Below, piece after piece: positions 10,734 through 19,904 of a stretch of 64,000 bases of DNA; the first letter of the stretch is position 1, and every line of letters begins with the position of its first letter. Source of the DNA: Lodderomyces elongisporus (Eukaryota; Ascomycota; Pichiomycetes; Serinales; Debaryomycetaceae); assembly GCF_030384665.1 (NCBI RefSeq), contig NC_083677.1:1113501-1177500 (forward strand), given 5' to 3'. Both the position numbers and the translations under genes were made by a program. Below the pieces are notes generated by a model. The model searched no databases, was not told the origin of the DNA, and worked only from the letters and a program-made list of their open reading frames with translations.

Positions 10734-11914
10734 TGTCAAAGCATCCGTTGTTGTTCCCACACGAAGAACTGCAATTTCTCAATGCTACACCAAATACACC
10801 CCTTAATAATAATTATAATAATAATAAGGCGGCTATGGAATTACAACCAAATCAGTTTACTAGCCCCATACGGAAAGCACCTCCAGTTCCAAACAACACA
10901 CCCAACACGGTCAACTACAATCACAAACTCGAGCAAATGCATCAAGAGCTATACCTTTCATTAAAGCAAACGGTTTTTAAAATAGCGTCATCACCAAATT
11001 ACCGGCACGCGCTGCTTATGCCCGATTATGTCGTTGCAGAGGCTCGCGCTATAATAGAAACTGCCTGGGCTGGGATATCCGCCAACAACAAGGAGCAGGG
11101 GGATGATGATGATGATGATGATGTTAATAATAATACTAATAATAATAAAAATGATACTAAAAGTGATGTTTTAAAGCGTGTTGATATGGCTGATGGCGGT
11201 GTTACTGCCGCTGAAAATAATAAAAACAATGTTGCTTCTTCTAATCCCCCACATGGAAATATTGACCCTTCTGCACCTAGAAAATTGCCCAATGAAGATT
11301 GCATACCGTGGCTTGATCAACAACTCAATTTTTGCATATTGCCAAATAATAATCTCAATAATGTTAATAACAATGCTAATCACAATAACAATAATAAAAA
11401 ACATGTGCTGCATCAGACATCCCAACAACTCCAACAAAAACTTCCAAAACCTCATGAGCTTGACGTTTACTCTATGCTAAATCCTAAAAAGACCTTAAAT
11501 ATGGGTTATAGGGAGAAAATTGTTAGCTGGCTATCTCATATCCCACATCTTTTAGATACAGAAACGAACGAGATCACGATGGACTGTTACCCAGGCGTTG
11601 TTGCGGATAATCTGAGCTCAAACATTTCTAGTTTGTACTCGACTTCCGCAAAAGAGGAATTTACAGGTCCAAGAGAGATTGATCTAGCTGATATCGAAGA
11701 TTTGTTGGAGTTTCAAGCACAAAAAATTACAAGATACGTCACTAGACTATATGGAGAAGAATTTGATTCTAATGGTGGATCAGTAGAAAAAGACTGTGCA
11801 AATGGAAAGGCGGAAGGTGGTGTAGCACGATGTAGCGAAGAAAATGGTGCTATTGCCATGGAAGAAGACATGACTGCTACTTTTCCAATTGCTGAATCTA
11901 CAAATATCCCTTAG
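10733..11914 (+). CDS. Unrecognised Asn-rich protein
   Basis: A 393-aa protein I do not recognise. Two blocks look folded. One is at residues about 65-120 (KLEQMHQELYLSLKQTVFKI, then PDYVVAEARAIIETAWAGI). The other is at about 240-345 (LNMGYREKIVSWLSHIPHLL, then REIDLADIEDLLEFQAQKI and TRYVTRLYGEEF). Between them lie low-complexity Asp and Asn tracts (about residues 123-145 and 203-222). There is no signal peptide and no membrane segment. The start ATG at 10733 directly abuts a three-codon uORF. A continuous 393-codon frame with ordered blocks between N-rich linkers is typical of a real gene in this genome. The function is unknown; I infer a soluble, helical, possibly nuclear protein. Confidence 0.7.
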   Translation: MSKHPLLFPHEELQFLNATPNTPLNNNYNNNKAAMELQPNQFTSPIRKAPPVPNNTPNTVNYNHKLEQMHQELYLSLKQTVFKIASSPNYRHALLMPDYVVAEARAIIETAWAGISANNKEQGDDDDDDDVNNNTNNNKNDTKSDVLKRVDMADGGVTAAENNKNNVASSNPPHGNIDPSAPRKLPNEDCIPWLDQQLNFCILPNNNLNNVNNNANHNNNNKKHVLHQTSQQLQQKLPKPHELDVYSMLNPKKTLNMGYREKIVSWLSHIPHLLDTETNEITMDCYPGVVADNLSSNISSLYSTSAKEEFTGPREIDLADIEDLLEFQAQKITRYVTRLYGEEFDSNGGSVEKDCANGKAEGGVARCSEENGAIAMEEDMTATFPIAESTNIP

Positions 11915-12117
11915 CTATTTAACACAAGCATCAATTTAATGATTTATGATAAAATTGTGAAATTCTATAAAGTCGAAATGCATTCGTTTCTCTTCTCTAT
12001 GTTTCGTTTCTCTTCTCTTCTCTTCTCTTTTCTTTTCGTTTCAATTCAATTCAATCCAATTTAATTAAGTGGTTTTCCTTTTGTTGATACTTTACTGAAT
12101 CAAAACATGCTTTCTCA

Positions 12118-12801
12118 TCAACTTATTATACCTCGTCGCAATAGATAATATCCAGGTTTCCGGATTTTCCCACTCCTTAAGACTTTATCTTGTGGTGAAT
12201 TTTCCGCCAACTGATACCCTAATCTTTTGTACCAATTTAATGCTCTTTCATTATCCGAAAATACCGTTAAAGAGGTTCCTTTCACTCTTTGATATAACGA
12301 ATGGTCAGATCGCTGTAATCCTTTAGCAAAAAAATGAAATTGGTCCATCACTATTCGGCCTAATGATTTGCCCTGAAAATCCTTTCGAAAATGAATTTCA
12401 TATAAATATACCACAAATCGTTCATCTGCATCAAAACACAATTTGAACGAAATATAACCAGCTACACGTGTTTTATCCTTTTCAGTAAACCATACAACAA
12501 CCAAGCCGGGCTCCTTCATCTCATCTCTGTCCTTATCGATTTTCCAATTTATACCATTGTTCTTGATGTAAAGGTCACCTAGATTGTCATCGATAATGGA
12601 GATGAGCTCCTCGATTTGTTCTTGTGCAAGATCAGCAGCAGGCAGGATATGCGTGTTTAGACCTGGTAAGTGGAATGCATTTGGCAACTGGGACAACAAA
12701 ATATCATAAGATACATTTTGAGCAATTTTTCTCAGAAGCTCAGAATCATCTTCGTGGAATTCTGAATATGCTTGACCGTTGATTTCGAACTCAACATCCA
12801 T
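12118..12801 (-). CDS. NAT4: N-alpha-acetyltransferase NatD (histone H4/H2A), GNAT fold
   Basis: Nat4/NAA40 acetylates the N-termini of histones H4 and H2A. The C-terminal half carries a GNAT domain: VYLYEIHFRKDFQGKSLGR (residues about 131-149) is the beta-4/acetyl-CoA loop region, and TSLTVFSDNERALNWYKRLGY (about 180-200) is the usual NAA40-like C-terminal motif. The YLYEIH element is characteristic of NatD rather than other GNAT enzymes. The acetyl-CoA loop normally reads R/QxxGxG; here it reads QGKSLG, with Ser146 (codon TCA, not CTG) in place of the first Gly. 227 aa is within the family range. The gene ends 200 bp from the 10733 gene (convergent) and its promoter lies next to the retroelement. 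Confidence 0.82.
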   Translation of the reverse strand: MDVEFEINGQAYSEFHEDDSELLRKIAQNVSYDILLSQLPNAFHLPGLNTHILPAADLAQEQIEELISIIDDNLGDLYIKNNGINWKIDKDRDEMKEPGLVVVWFTEKDKTRVAGYISFKLCFDADERFVVYLYEIHFRKDFQGKSLGRIVMDQFHFFAKGLQRSDHSLYQRVKGTSLTVFSDNERALNWYKRLGYQLAENSPQDKVLRSGKIRKPGYYLLRRGIIS

Positions 12802-12910
12802 ACTAGCGTCCCTTTTTCCTTTTTTTTTTTTTTAAAAAAAAATAAATAAATACAAAAATAAAAAATAAATAAATACATAAATCAAATTAAAATCCCCAGG
12901 AGCCGCTTAC

Positions 12911-13187
12911 CGTTGATGACATCGCATTACTCTTTAAGTTGAAAATGCATGCGCTACCTTAGTGTCTTACATAAAGTATATGGAGATTGTAAAAAGTGAG
13001 AACTTTTCTGCTTCTCCAAGTAACTTGTAGAGGCTAAAGTTGGTCTGTCAAATTAAATCAAACAATCACAGTGTAACAAGAAGAATTCTTTTACGTTTGT
13101 CTCAAACTAGTCCTATTTGCCGCAAGTGGAACAGAAACAACATTTCTTATTTCTATTTCTAGTAATGAATAAGAGATTAGACGCTCA
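12911..13187 (+). repeat. Left LTR
   Basis: Aligns along its whole length with 14745-15030. Matching blocks include gttgatgacatc vs gttggtgatatc, gtatatggag vs gtatatgaag, acttgtagag in both, cagtgtaa in both, and aataagagatta vs aataagaaatta. The many substitutions and small indels between the copies indicate an old insertion, since LTRs are identical when an element integrates. Confidence 0.8.
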
Positions 13188-13247
13188 AATCAAAAGTTTA
13201 TTTAGTATAGCTACATATTAAAGTTTTCCTCGGAACGAACACTTCTA

Positions 13248-14643
13248 ATGGTGAGCACAGTTGAAACTGCAAGACAAAGTGGATTTTCCGAGAAGGATGA
13301 ATTAACTATCGAAAGACACATACTGGCTAGGTTTAAGTCGACACTTGTGAAAATGGAGAAACTGCCCAACTTTAATATCATTGATGCTAGGAGCACAATA
13401 GTTTGGAGGGAAGTGTTACAGTCAATGGAGACTAGGTCAAAAGGATTGATCAAACAATTAATCAACGCTGAAAATGACGAACCTATAGAGAAACTAAAAA
13501 CTTTTCCTTATAGGGACTGGAATGATGATTGGTACGAATACTTTATCAGAACATTACTTTTGCAAGTAATTGACATTTTGGTGACAAAGAACGCTGGAAA
13601 GAATAGTTATACTATTTTCACTGACTTGTGGGAGGCGTCTAAGAATGTATCGGATCCAACGGTTGGGAAAAAGCTTATGAATCGAATGCTAGCCTATCAC
13701 AGTTTTCTTTTGGATAAGTCAATCATCCCTCACGTGTGGTTACAAAAGCTTCGAGAATTCTCACGTTCTCATACTGATGAAATTGAAGAGTTCATCAACA
13801 CACTTGAACAGAAATATGAACATGCATGTTTTGTAAGCATGTGTTTTAAGACCGACAGTTTTAAGGACATATGTACAAAACTCTACGTGGATGCATACAA
13901 CAGCTGGTTAACAGATAAGACGATCAAGCCACCACATGTGGATTCTATGTGTGTAGAATTTCAAAAATATTCAAGTTACCTCACTATCACTACCTAGGAA
14001 ATATTGTAAGCATCTGAAAAATGAAAAGTACGTCACATATACTGCACCTGACGATAATAGACATGCGGCGAAAGGGCCTATGGATTGGGAAGAACAACTA
14101 TGCCAATTTTCAAACATTTAGCCGGATAACAGTGCACTAGGGCAGATTCTAAAAATATTGTTTTATCATCACATCACACCACACAATAACCGACTGACAA
14201 TTTTTTTTGTTTTGGGAATAATGCAGATATAAACGAAATTTCCATTTCCTATTCAACTACTGAAAATAGTGAATTTCCAAACGCGACCCCCCTCCCCCCC
14301 CCCAACATCAAAGTTCCCAAGCCAGACGCTTCAGAAGAGTACAACGATCAAGTTTTCACCGAGAATCAAAAACCTCCCTACTAATCTCCGATCTTGAACC
14401 CATTATTTGCAACCAAACTGCCCATTGATGTCCCTGAAACTTTATTAACAATCTGGAAACTTTTGACAATATGACAAATTCTTTGAGACAAGATTTAGGG
14501 GGGAAATGGTGAATAGGTTGCTGATTGAAGAGCCAGTCACAGATAATCTACTCGATAAAATCATTCTTGCCAAAGACTCACTTGTGCCCAACAGTGGTGG
14601 GGAAACCAATGACCTAGATGGTACATACAGGGCCAAAAAATAA
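13248..14643 (+). pseudogene. Broken gag-like gene inside the retroelement
   Basis: An intact frame runs from the ATG at 13248 to a TAG at 13995-13997 (249 aa). It is a hydrophilic, helical protein with Trp/Phe-rich blocks (for example FPYRDWNDDWYEYFIRTLLL and TIFTDLWEASKNVSDP) and starts 60 bp after the left LTR, where gag would sit. Protein-like sequence continues past the stop in alternating frames: about 13978-14121 in the +1 frame (RKYCKHLKNEKYVTY, ending in TAG), about 14200-14474 back in the first frame (containing TAA at 14382-14384 and ending in TGA at 14472-14474), and 14467-14643 again in the +1 frame (FFETRFRGEMVNRLLIEEP, ending in TAA). A 10-C run at 14294-14303 is a natural slippage point. 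I infer one ancestral gene of about 460 codons with at least two stops and several frame changes. The gag identity rests on position and size, not on a recognised domain. Confidence 0.65.
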
Positions 14644-14744
14644 GATCACATTTCATTTTTTTTCCCCGTGATATGGAAATAGAAATAAAAACAACAACAA
14701 CAACAACAACACTAATCAAAACTAATTGAACCGAATCAAGAGAG

Positions 14745-15030
14745 TGTTGGTGATATCTCATTACTTGTTGTCTTTTGAATGTACCTTACCATAGGTTGTT
14801 TTACTTAGAGTATATGAAGCTGGTGAGAAGCGAGAATATTATTGTTTTTGCAGGTACTTGTAGAGAAAGAGACTAATTATTGTAATTCAGAATTTAGATA
14901 TAGACCACAGTGTAATGAAAATTGAGAATCCTTTATGTTTATCTCAAAATGAGTCTTATTCGCTGAACTGTAACAGGAACAGCATTGTTTTAGTATATAT
15001 TTCATTTTCGAATAAGAAATTATACAATCA
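14745..15030 (+). repeat. Right LTR
   Basis: Begins TGTTGG, as many yeast LTRs do, and ends CA. It aligns with the left copy at 12911-13187. It is followed by tttac, nearly the same as the cttac before the left LTR. Confidence 0.8.
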
Positions 15031-15322
15031 TTTACAACGCGCTTTGTCTTCCTTTATTTTTGAATATATATATTTAAATATATATGTACTTGATTTTATT
15101 ATTTTTTTTCTCTATATATTTTTATTTATTTATTTTATTTTATTTTATTTATTTTTTTTTTTTTGGCTTTAGTTGTCATTTCTCTACATATAAGACGCGC
15201 CCCTATGTTCGTGATCTCTGTCATCTCAATCGCACGCGGGGGTGGATGGATGGATGATTGTAAATATACGCCAGAATCATATTCCTGCTTTATACGCAAA
15301 TTGAACAATTCAAACACAAGCC

Positions 15323-16084
15323 ATGCTAGAAGATATTGCTATGGAAGTTGAAGGAAAGTTATCACCAACTAATTCGACTGCGAGTTCAAGCTCAAACCAA
15401 TCTTTTTCACACACAGCAACTACATTGCCATCTTCGCCAACAGCAGCAGCAACAACAACAACAATATCATCATCACCCTCAATTTTAGAAAGTACCCTTC
15501 AAATACAGCAAGAACGGTCAAGGTATCGATTACACCCATTATCTTCGAGTCCACTTAGACTGCCAACGACATCAAGGACCACGAGTACGAGAATTACGCC
15601 AAAGCGCAATTATACACACGATCATCAAATAGCATACCAGCGTTATCAAACAGAGACCGATGGAATATATGGCTCTCCACGCGGTATGGGCGATGGTGCT
15701 GGTGCGGGCGCCAGTGCTGGTACCAGTGCCGGTGCCAATGGGAGAGTAATTAATAACCGAAATAAGCATCTGAAGATTAAACAGCTTCGGGATCAACACC
15801 GACAGGATATTCTTTCACTACGAAGAGAGAAAATTGATCATCACCAAAGCCAACAAGATTACATGACGCATCAGGAACGAGAGTTGGGAATTGTGATCAC
15901 CGAAGAAGAAATTGAGCGACTATTGAACGAAGAAAAAGCACTACAGGAAGAACTTGCGAGGAAGCGAGACTGTGGAGAGGAAACGGAGGCTGATAAAGTA
16001 GAGATGATGGACGAGGCTGAGAGGAGATTATGGGAAGAAGAAATGGAACTTATTGAAATGATTGAAGAAATGGGAATAGATTGA
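15323..16084 (+). CDS. Unrecognised protein with acidic C-terminal coiled coil
   Basis: A 253-aa protein I cannot assign. Residues about 10-60 are Ser/Thr/Ala-rich and low complexity. The middle (about 60-120) has basic Ser-Pro sites (SSSPLRLP, GSPRGMG), suggesting phosphorylation. A Gly/Ala repeat covers about 124-140. From about residue 150 on there is a long charged helix: KIKQLRDQHRQDILSLRREK, then TEEEIERLLNEEKALQEELA, ending in a very acidic tail (RRLWEEEMELIEMIEEMGID). An alternative in-frame ATG lies at 15341. The gene begins about 290 bp after the retroelement's right LTR, so the insertion may have altered its promoter. No signal peptide or membrane segment. Probably an intracellular adaptor-like protein; this is inference. 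Confidence 0.68.
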   Translation: MLEDIAMEVEGKLSPTNSTASSSSNQSFSHTATTLPSSPTAAATTTTISSSPSILESTLQIQQERSRYRLHPLSSSPLRLPTTSRTTSTRITPKRNYTHDHQIAYQRYQTETDGIYGSPRGMGDGAGAGASAGTSAGANGRVINNRNKHLKIKQLRDQHRQDILSLRREKIDHHQSQQDYMTHQERELGIVITEEEIERLLNEEKALQEELARKRDCGEETEADKVEMMDEAERRLWEEEMELIEMIEEMGID

Positions 16085-17243
16085 GCACAAAGAATAATTG
16101 AAAACGGGAAAAAATTCCAATTTTAAAAACGTATTGAAAGAGACTTAACAGAATTTGGAGAATGTAATACATGAACTAATCAAATGTTTAGAACCAGTCA
16201 ATGCTGTAATTTATTTTTTTTTTCCATTTTTTTCCATTTTTTATGAGTTTATTGATTTTATTGGTTGTGGGGGCACGCAGTATATCTCAAAAGAGATGCG
16301 TTAACCATCTGCTAGCGGTTCTTGGTAGAATTGTACCGTAAATGCCGCTTGAAGATCAGCCAAGATTTATTAATTAATTAATTGATCGGTAGATGGATGG
16401 ATAGGTGGATAGATGGAAGTTGTATTTGAAGTATTGCTTCCTGTTAATCTAGATTGTAGGTCGCTAGCTGGAGACAAATACAAAATGAATAGAATAATTT
16501 CAAACAAATATAGCAATTACACTTAAACTTTTCCCCTTTCCACTCCACCCACACTTGAATTTACGAAAAACGTTAAAAAATAAAAATAAGAAAACTGTGG
16601 CGCGGTGATACAAAGAGAAACTGAATGAAAAATAAAATTAAACCGCACTTTGACAGATACTTAAGATTAACGAGAAACTTTGATGAACAAAAGATAAGAC
16701 AAAATTAGTTCATTCGGATAATAAAAAAAAAGGGCTTAGAAAAAGGAGCCTTACCAAGAAGGATTCTGTTTTATTAATAATATCAACAGTACTAAAAACG
16801 ATGTTTGTGTTTTATTAGCACATGATTATGTGATAGTTACATGAGAATTACATGCATGAGATATCGCTGTGGCTGACCTTTGTTCTTGCAATAGTTTAAT
16901 TCGAATGTTCTTAACTCAAAAAAAAAAAGAAGGAAAGAGAAATGAGAGGAAAGATGGGTTGGGGGTTGTGTGTGTGTGTAGGGAGGAGAAAGAGGAGGAG
17001 GAAGAAGAGGGGGGAAGGAGGACATGGCGGTAAAAACAAGAGTGGACGGTTGATTGTGCAAAAAGGAACAATTGGTTACTGGATGCAAGTAGCACGAATA
17101 CTGTGCAAGCTGCAAAAGTTGGATCCACATTTTGGACAGCTGGTTGCCTTTTATGAAGGTCTGGACTATAAAGAGTCAGCTATACGTCCAGAATTTAAAC
17201 ATGAATCATAAACTACAAAAGTGGTTAACCAGATAAATCGAGA
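16085..17243. other. Intergenic region upstream of the permease gene
   Basis: About 1.16 kb, no gene. Holds GATAA elements at 16693-16698 (GATAAG), 16717-16721 and 17232-17236, an attaatta run near 16365-16383, a gatg/gata-rich stretch at 16385-16420, and a purine-rich strand at about 16980-17020. GATAA sites upstream of allantoate-type permeases are known targets of GATA factors in nitrogen catabolite control; their use here is inference. Confidence 0.45.
17201..17236 (+). promoter_or_regulatory. 11-codon uORF just before the permease start
   Basis: ATG at 17201, TAA at 17234-17236, ending 7 bases before the main ATG at 17244. If included in the mRNA it would be met first by scanning ribosomes and could dampen translation of the permease. 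Confidence 0.4.
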
Positions 17244-18854
17244 ATGAAGGAAAAAAACGAAGCTACAGATAGTATAAGACCAGTATCTTCAATCAGTGGA
17301 GATGAATTGGAAAAGAACAAAGAAGGCGCGATTGCAACTTCTGTACACTCCAAGACTAGTGTAGATGCTTTTACAATAGCATACGACGATAGTGACATCA
17401 ATAATATCAACGATATCAACAATGTTGACCGGGCAATGAAGTTTGCCATTGAACATAAGGGTGAGCAGATTCTGATAAGCAAAGACGAACTAAAACGTGT
17501 TTTACTCAAGATTGATCTTTTCATATTACCCATGGTTTGTCTTGTATATGCTATACAGTATATGGACAAAACGTCGACAAGTTATGGTTCAATCTTGGGG
17601 TTAAGGACCAGTTTGCATATGGAAGGGAATATGTACAGCTGGACCTCCACTTGTTTCTATCTTGGATATTTGGCTTTTGCATTTGTGCTGGCGTATTTGC
17701 TCCAACGATTACCGCTTGTCAAAACTGTTTCTGTGTTTATTGTTCTTTGGGGTGTTATTCTTGCATTGTGTGCTGTACCCCAATACCCTGGCTTTATTGC
17801 CTTGCGAACGATATTGGGTGCCTTGGAATCTTCAGTCACGCCGGCGTTTGCATTGATTACGTCGCAGTGGTATAGACAAGAGGAGCAATATTTGCGGACC
17901 GCGTGTTGGTTTTCTTCGAATGGGATCGGCCAAATCATTGGACTGGCTATTGGATACGGTTTGTATAAGAACCAGCATCTATACTCTTTACCTGCTTGGA
18001 AGTTGGTGTTTGTAATCACTGGGGTGATGACAATTGTTTTAGGCTTTTTGGTGGCATTGCATATCCCCGATACACCAACCGAAGCATGGTTTTTGAATGC
18101 AAGGGAAAAGGCAGTGGTTGTTGAGAGGATAAGATCAAACCAACAGGGTTTTGGTAATCCAAGATTTAAAAAGAGTCAATTTATCGAGGCTCTCAAGGAC
18201 TATCATTCTTGGCTATATGTGCTTTTTGCATTGTCATTTAATATACCTAATGGGGGTATCACCAGTTTCACGTCTATTTTGCTTAATGAAGATTTTGGAT
18301 ACAGTACTGAAAAGTCATTACTCATGAATATGCCTCAGGGTACAATCATTATAGTGTGTTGCCCTTTACTTGCTTATTTGTCGCAATTTATAAAGTCTCG
18401 CTTGTTGATGACAACTGGTGTTACTGCCGTTGCCCTTATGCTGGCGTGTTTGTTGGCCTTTGCACCAACAAAAGAAGGGCGTTTAGCGGGCCTTTACCTT
18501 TTCACGCTCTCACCCATAGGCTCTATATGTATTTTATCGCAGATTGCATCATCTGTTGCAGGACATACGAAGAAAGTAACTGTTAGTGCGATGTATTTGA
18601 TTGCTTATTGCGTTGGTAATCTTATTGGGCCCCAAACTTTCATTGCGAGTCAGGCTCCCGGCTACCAAGGTGCAAAGGTAGCTATTGTTGTTTGTATTGT
18701 TGTGTGCTTGTTCACCTTGATTGTTATCTACTTTTCTTTCAGAAGAGAAAACAAGAGGAGAGACTCCCTACCCAAGGTAGATTTGCATATAGATAATCAC
18801 GAGTTTGCTGACTTGACAGATAGACAAAATCCACATTTCAGATATGCGTTGTGA
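17244..18854 (+). CDS. MFS anion:cation symporter, allantoate permease (Dal5) family
   Basis: Plasma-membrane transporter of the Dal5/Tna1/Vht1/Seo1 group (proton symport of organic anions such as allantoate, ureidosuccinate, nicotinate or vitamins). About 12 membrane segments are visible. Residues 1-95 are a hydrophilic N-terminus, and the first segment starts at about residue 93 (LFILPMVCLVYAIQYMDKTS). Family hallmarks are QYMDKTSTSYGSILGLR, the loop RTILGALESSVTPAF with SQWYRQEEQ after it, and the C-terminal DLTDRQNPHFRYAL. 536 aa is typical. The exact substrate cannot be read from the sequence. Upstream GATAA sites and an 11-codon uORF suggest nitrogen-responsive and translational control. 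Confidence 0.9.
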   Translation: MKEKNEATDSIRPVSSISGDELEKNKEGAIATSVHSKTSVDAFTIAYDDSDINNINDINNVDRAMKFAIEHKGEQILISKDELKRVLLKIDLFILPMVCLVYAIQYMDKTSTSYGSILGLRTSLHMEGNMYSWTSTCFYLGYLAFAFVLAYLLQRLPLVKTVSVFIVLWGVILALCAVPQYPGFIALRTILGALESSVTPAFALITSQWYRQEEQYLRTACWFSSNGIGQIIGLAIGYGLYKNQHLYSLPAWKLVFVITGVMTIVLGFLVALHIPDTPTEAWFLNAREKAVVVERIRSNQQGFGNPRFKKSQFIEALKDYHSWLYVLFALSFNIPNGGITSFTSILLNEDFGYSTEKSLLMNMPQGTIIIVCCPLLAYLSQFIKSRLLMTTGVTAVALMLACLLAFAPTKEGRLAGLYLFTLSPIGSICILSQIASSVAGHTKKVTVSAMYLIAYCVGNLIGPQTFIASQAPGYQGAKVAIVVCIVVCLFTLIVIYFSFRRENKRRDSLPKVDLHIDNHEFADLTDRQNPHFRYAL

Positions 18855-19904
18855 TGGTATACGTATATATATATATATATATATATATATAAGAGAAGAT
18901 GGTGATATACAATAGTTATGTTACTAGTTTATTATTGAATTAGTGATTGGATGTTGTTATATTGTTTAGCAATTGATTTCCATAGCTTTTTAATTGTCAT
19001 AGTATTCTTTTCCTCTTTGTGTTTGTTTTTTTGTTTCCTTTATTTTATTTTTTCCTGCTGCTAAAGAGGCACGGCTGAGTACTGAATTTGTATACTTTGA
19101 TCAATAGGAAAAAAAAAAGGACATAAAAAAATAAATTAGACAACAACAACAACAACATCAACAACAATAACCGGAAAAAAAATGGCTTAGTCGATTGTTT
19201 TGAACTGTTTCAAAGGTTTTGTTTGTACTCTTGTTGACAAGCATGAACAAGCAAAGCAAAGTTCATCTAGAATACAATACTTCTTTGAGCAATACGTACT
19301 TTTAATATATTTCTTTTCACCAAAGTTTGTTTCAGGATACTGTCACTTCCCAAATGAATTTATTTTCTAGCAGAATCTTTTTAATACATTTTCTCTTTCC
19401 CTTTTTTTAATTTGATTTAATTTGGTCCAACTTGATTTATATCCAACGTTGTTGCCCTACTACTACGTTGCTCCCACACTCTATGTGTCTTCCACTATGT
19501 GTCTCTTGCTCTGCCACACCACCCTCGAGGCAGTGCTACCGCTGTCACAAAACAAACAAACAAAAAATAAAAATACTTTCATTAATCGTTTTATAATTTT
19601 ATTTTTATTTTTATTTCTATTTTGGCTTTGAGGTTTTTCTTTTTTTTTTCTTCTCGTTCTCTATCTGAAACTTAGATCAAAAACTGCGCCAACGTGAGTG
19701 ATTAACACAACTTTGCTTTTCAGTATTACAAAAGTTATCATAACCAACGCTACTTTACATTCGTTTATACACTATCTCAAACATAGAGAGTCAATAAAGA
19801 ATATATATACATCGCAATTCATATATACTACAATATTAGTTTAATCAATTTTTTTTTTGTTTGAATCACACTATATTTGCATGTCGATATAACTAAAACT
19901 TGAT
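18855..19904. other. Intergenic region upstream of DNF3
   Basis: About 1.05 kb with no gene. Contains a TA dinucleotide run at about 18865-18891, a CAA/CAT triplet run at 19141-19165, T-rich tracts, and a three-codon uORF (ATG TCG ATA TAA, 19881-19892) only 12 bases before the DNF3 ATG. Confidence 0.45.

Larger units (their letters stand above)
12911..15030 (+). mobile_element. Degenerate LTR retrotransposon, gag-only or internally deleted
   Basis: Two diverged direct repeats of 277 and 286 bp flank a 1.56-kb interior. The right copy starts TG and ends CA; the left copy starts CG (one change) and ends CA. The 5 bp before the left copy (cttac, 12906-12910) nearly match the 5 bp after the right copy (tttac, 15031-15035), as expected for an old target-site duplication. 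A purine-rich stretch (aagagag) lies directly before the right copy, where a polypurine tract should be. The interior carries one gag-like reading frame, broken in several places, and no reverse transcriptase, integrase or protease motif. Size and layout suggest a Ty1/copia-type relic that lost pol or never had it. A plain tandem duplication would not explain the TG/CA ends and the flanking 5-mer. Confidence 0.78.

Noticed and set aside
12911..15030. Simple tandem duplication as explanation of the two repeats
   Set aside because: The TG...CA ends, the 5-bp flanks and the gag-position ORF fit an LTR element better.
16281..16360. Possible tRNA in the spacer before the permease
   Set aside because: No A-box/B-box pair and no cloverleaf could be drawn; no tRNA B-box (GGTTCGANTCC) was found in any spacer.
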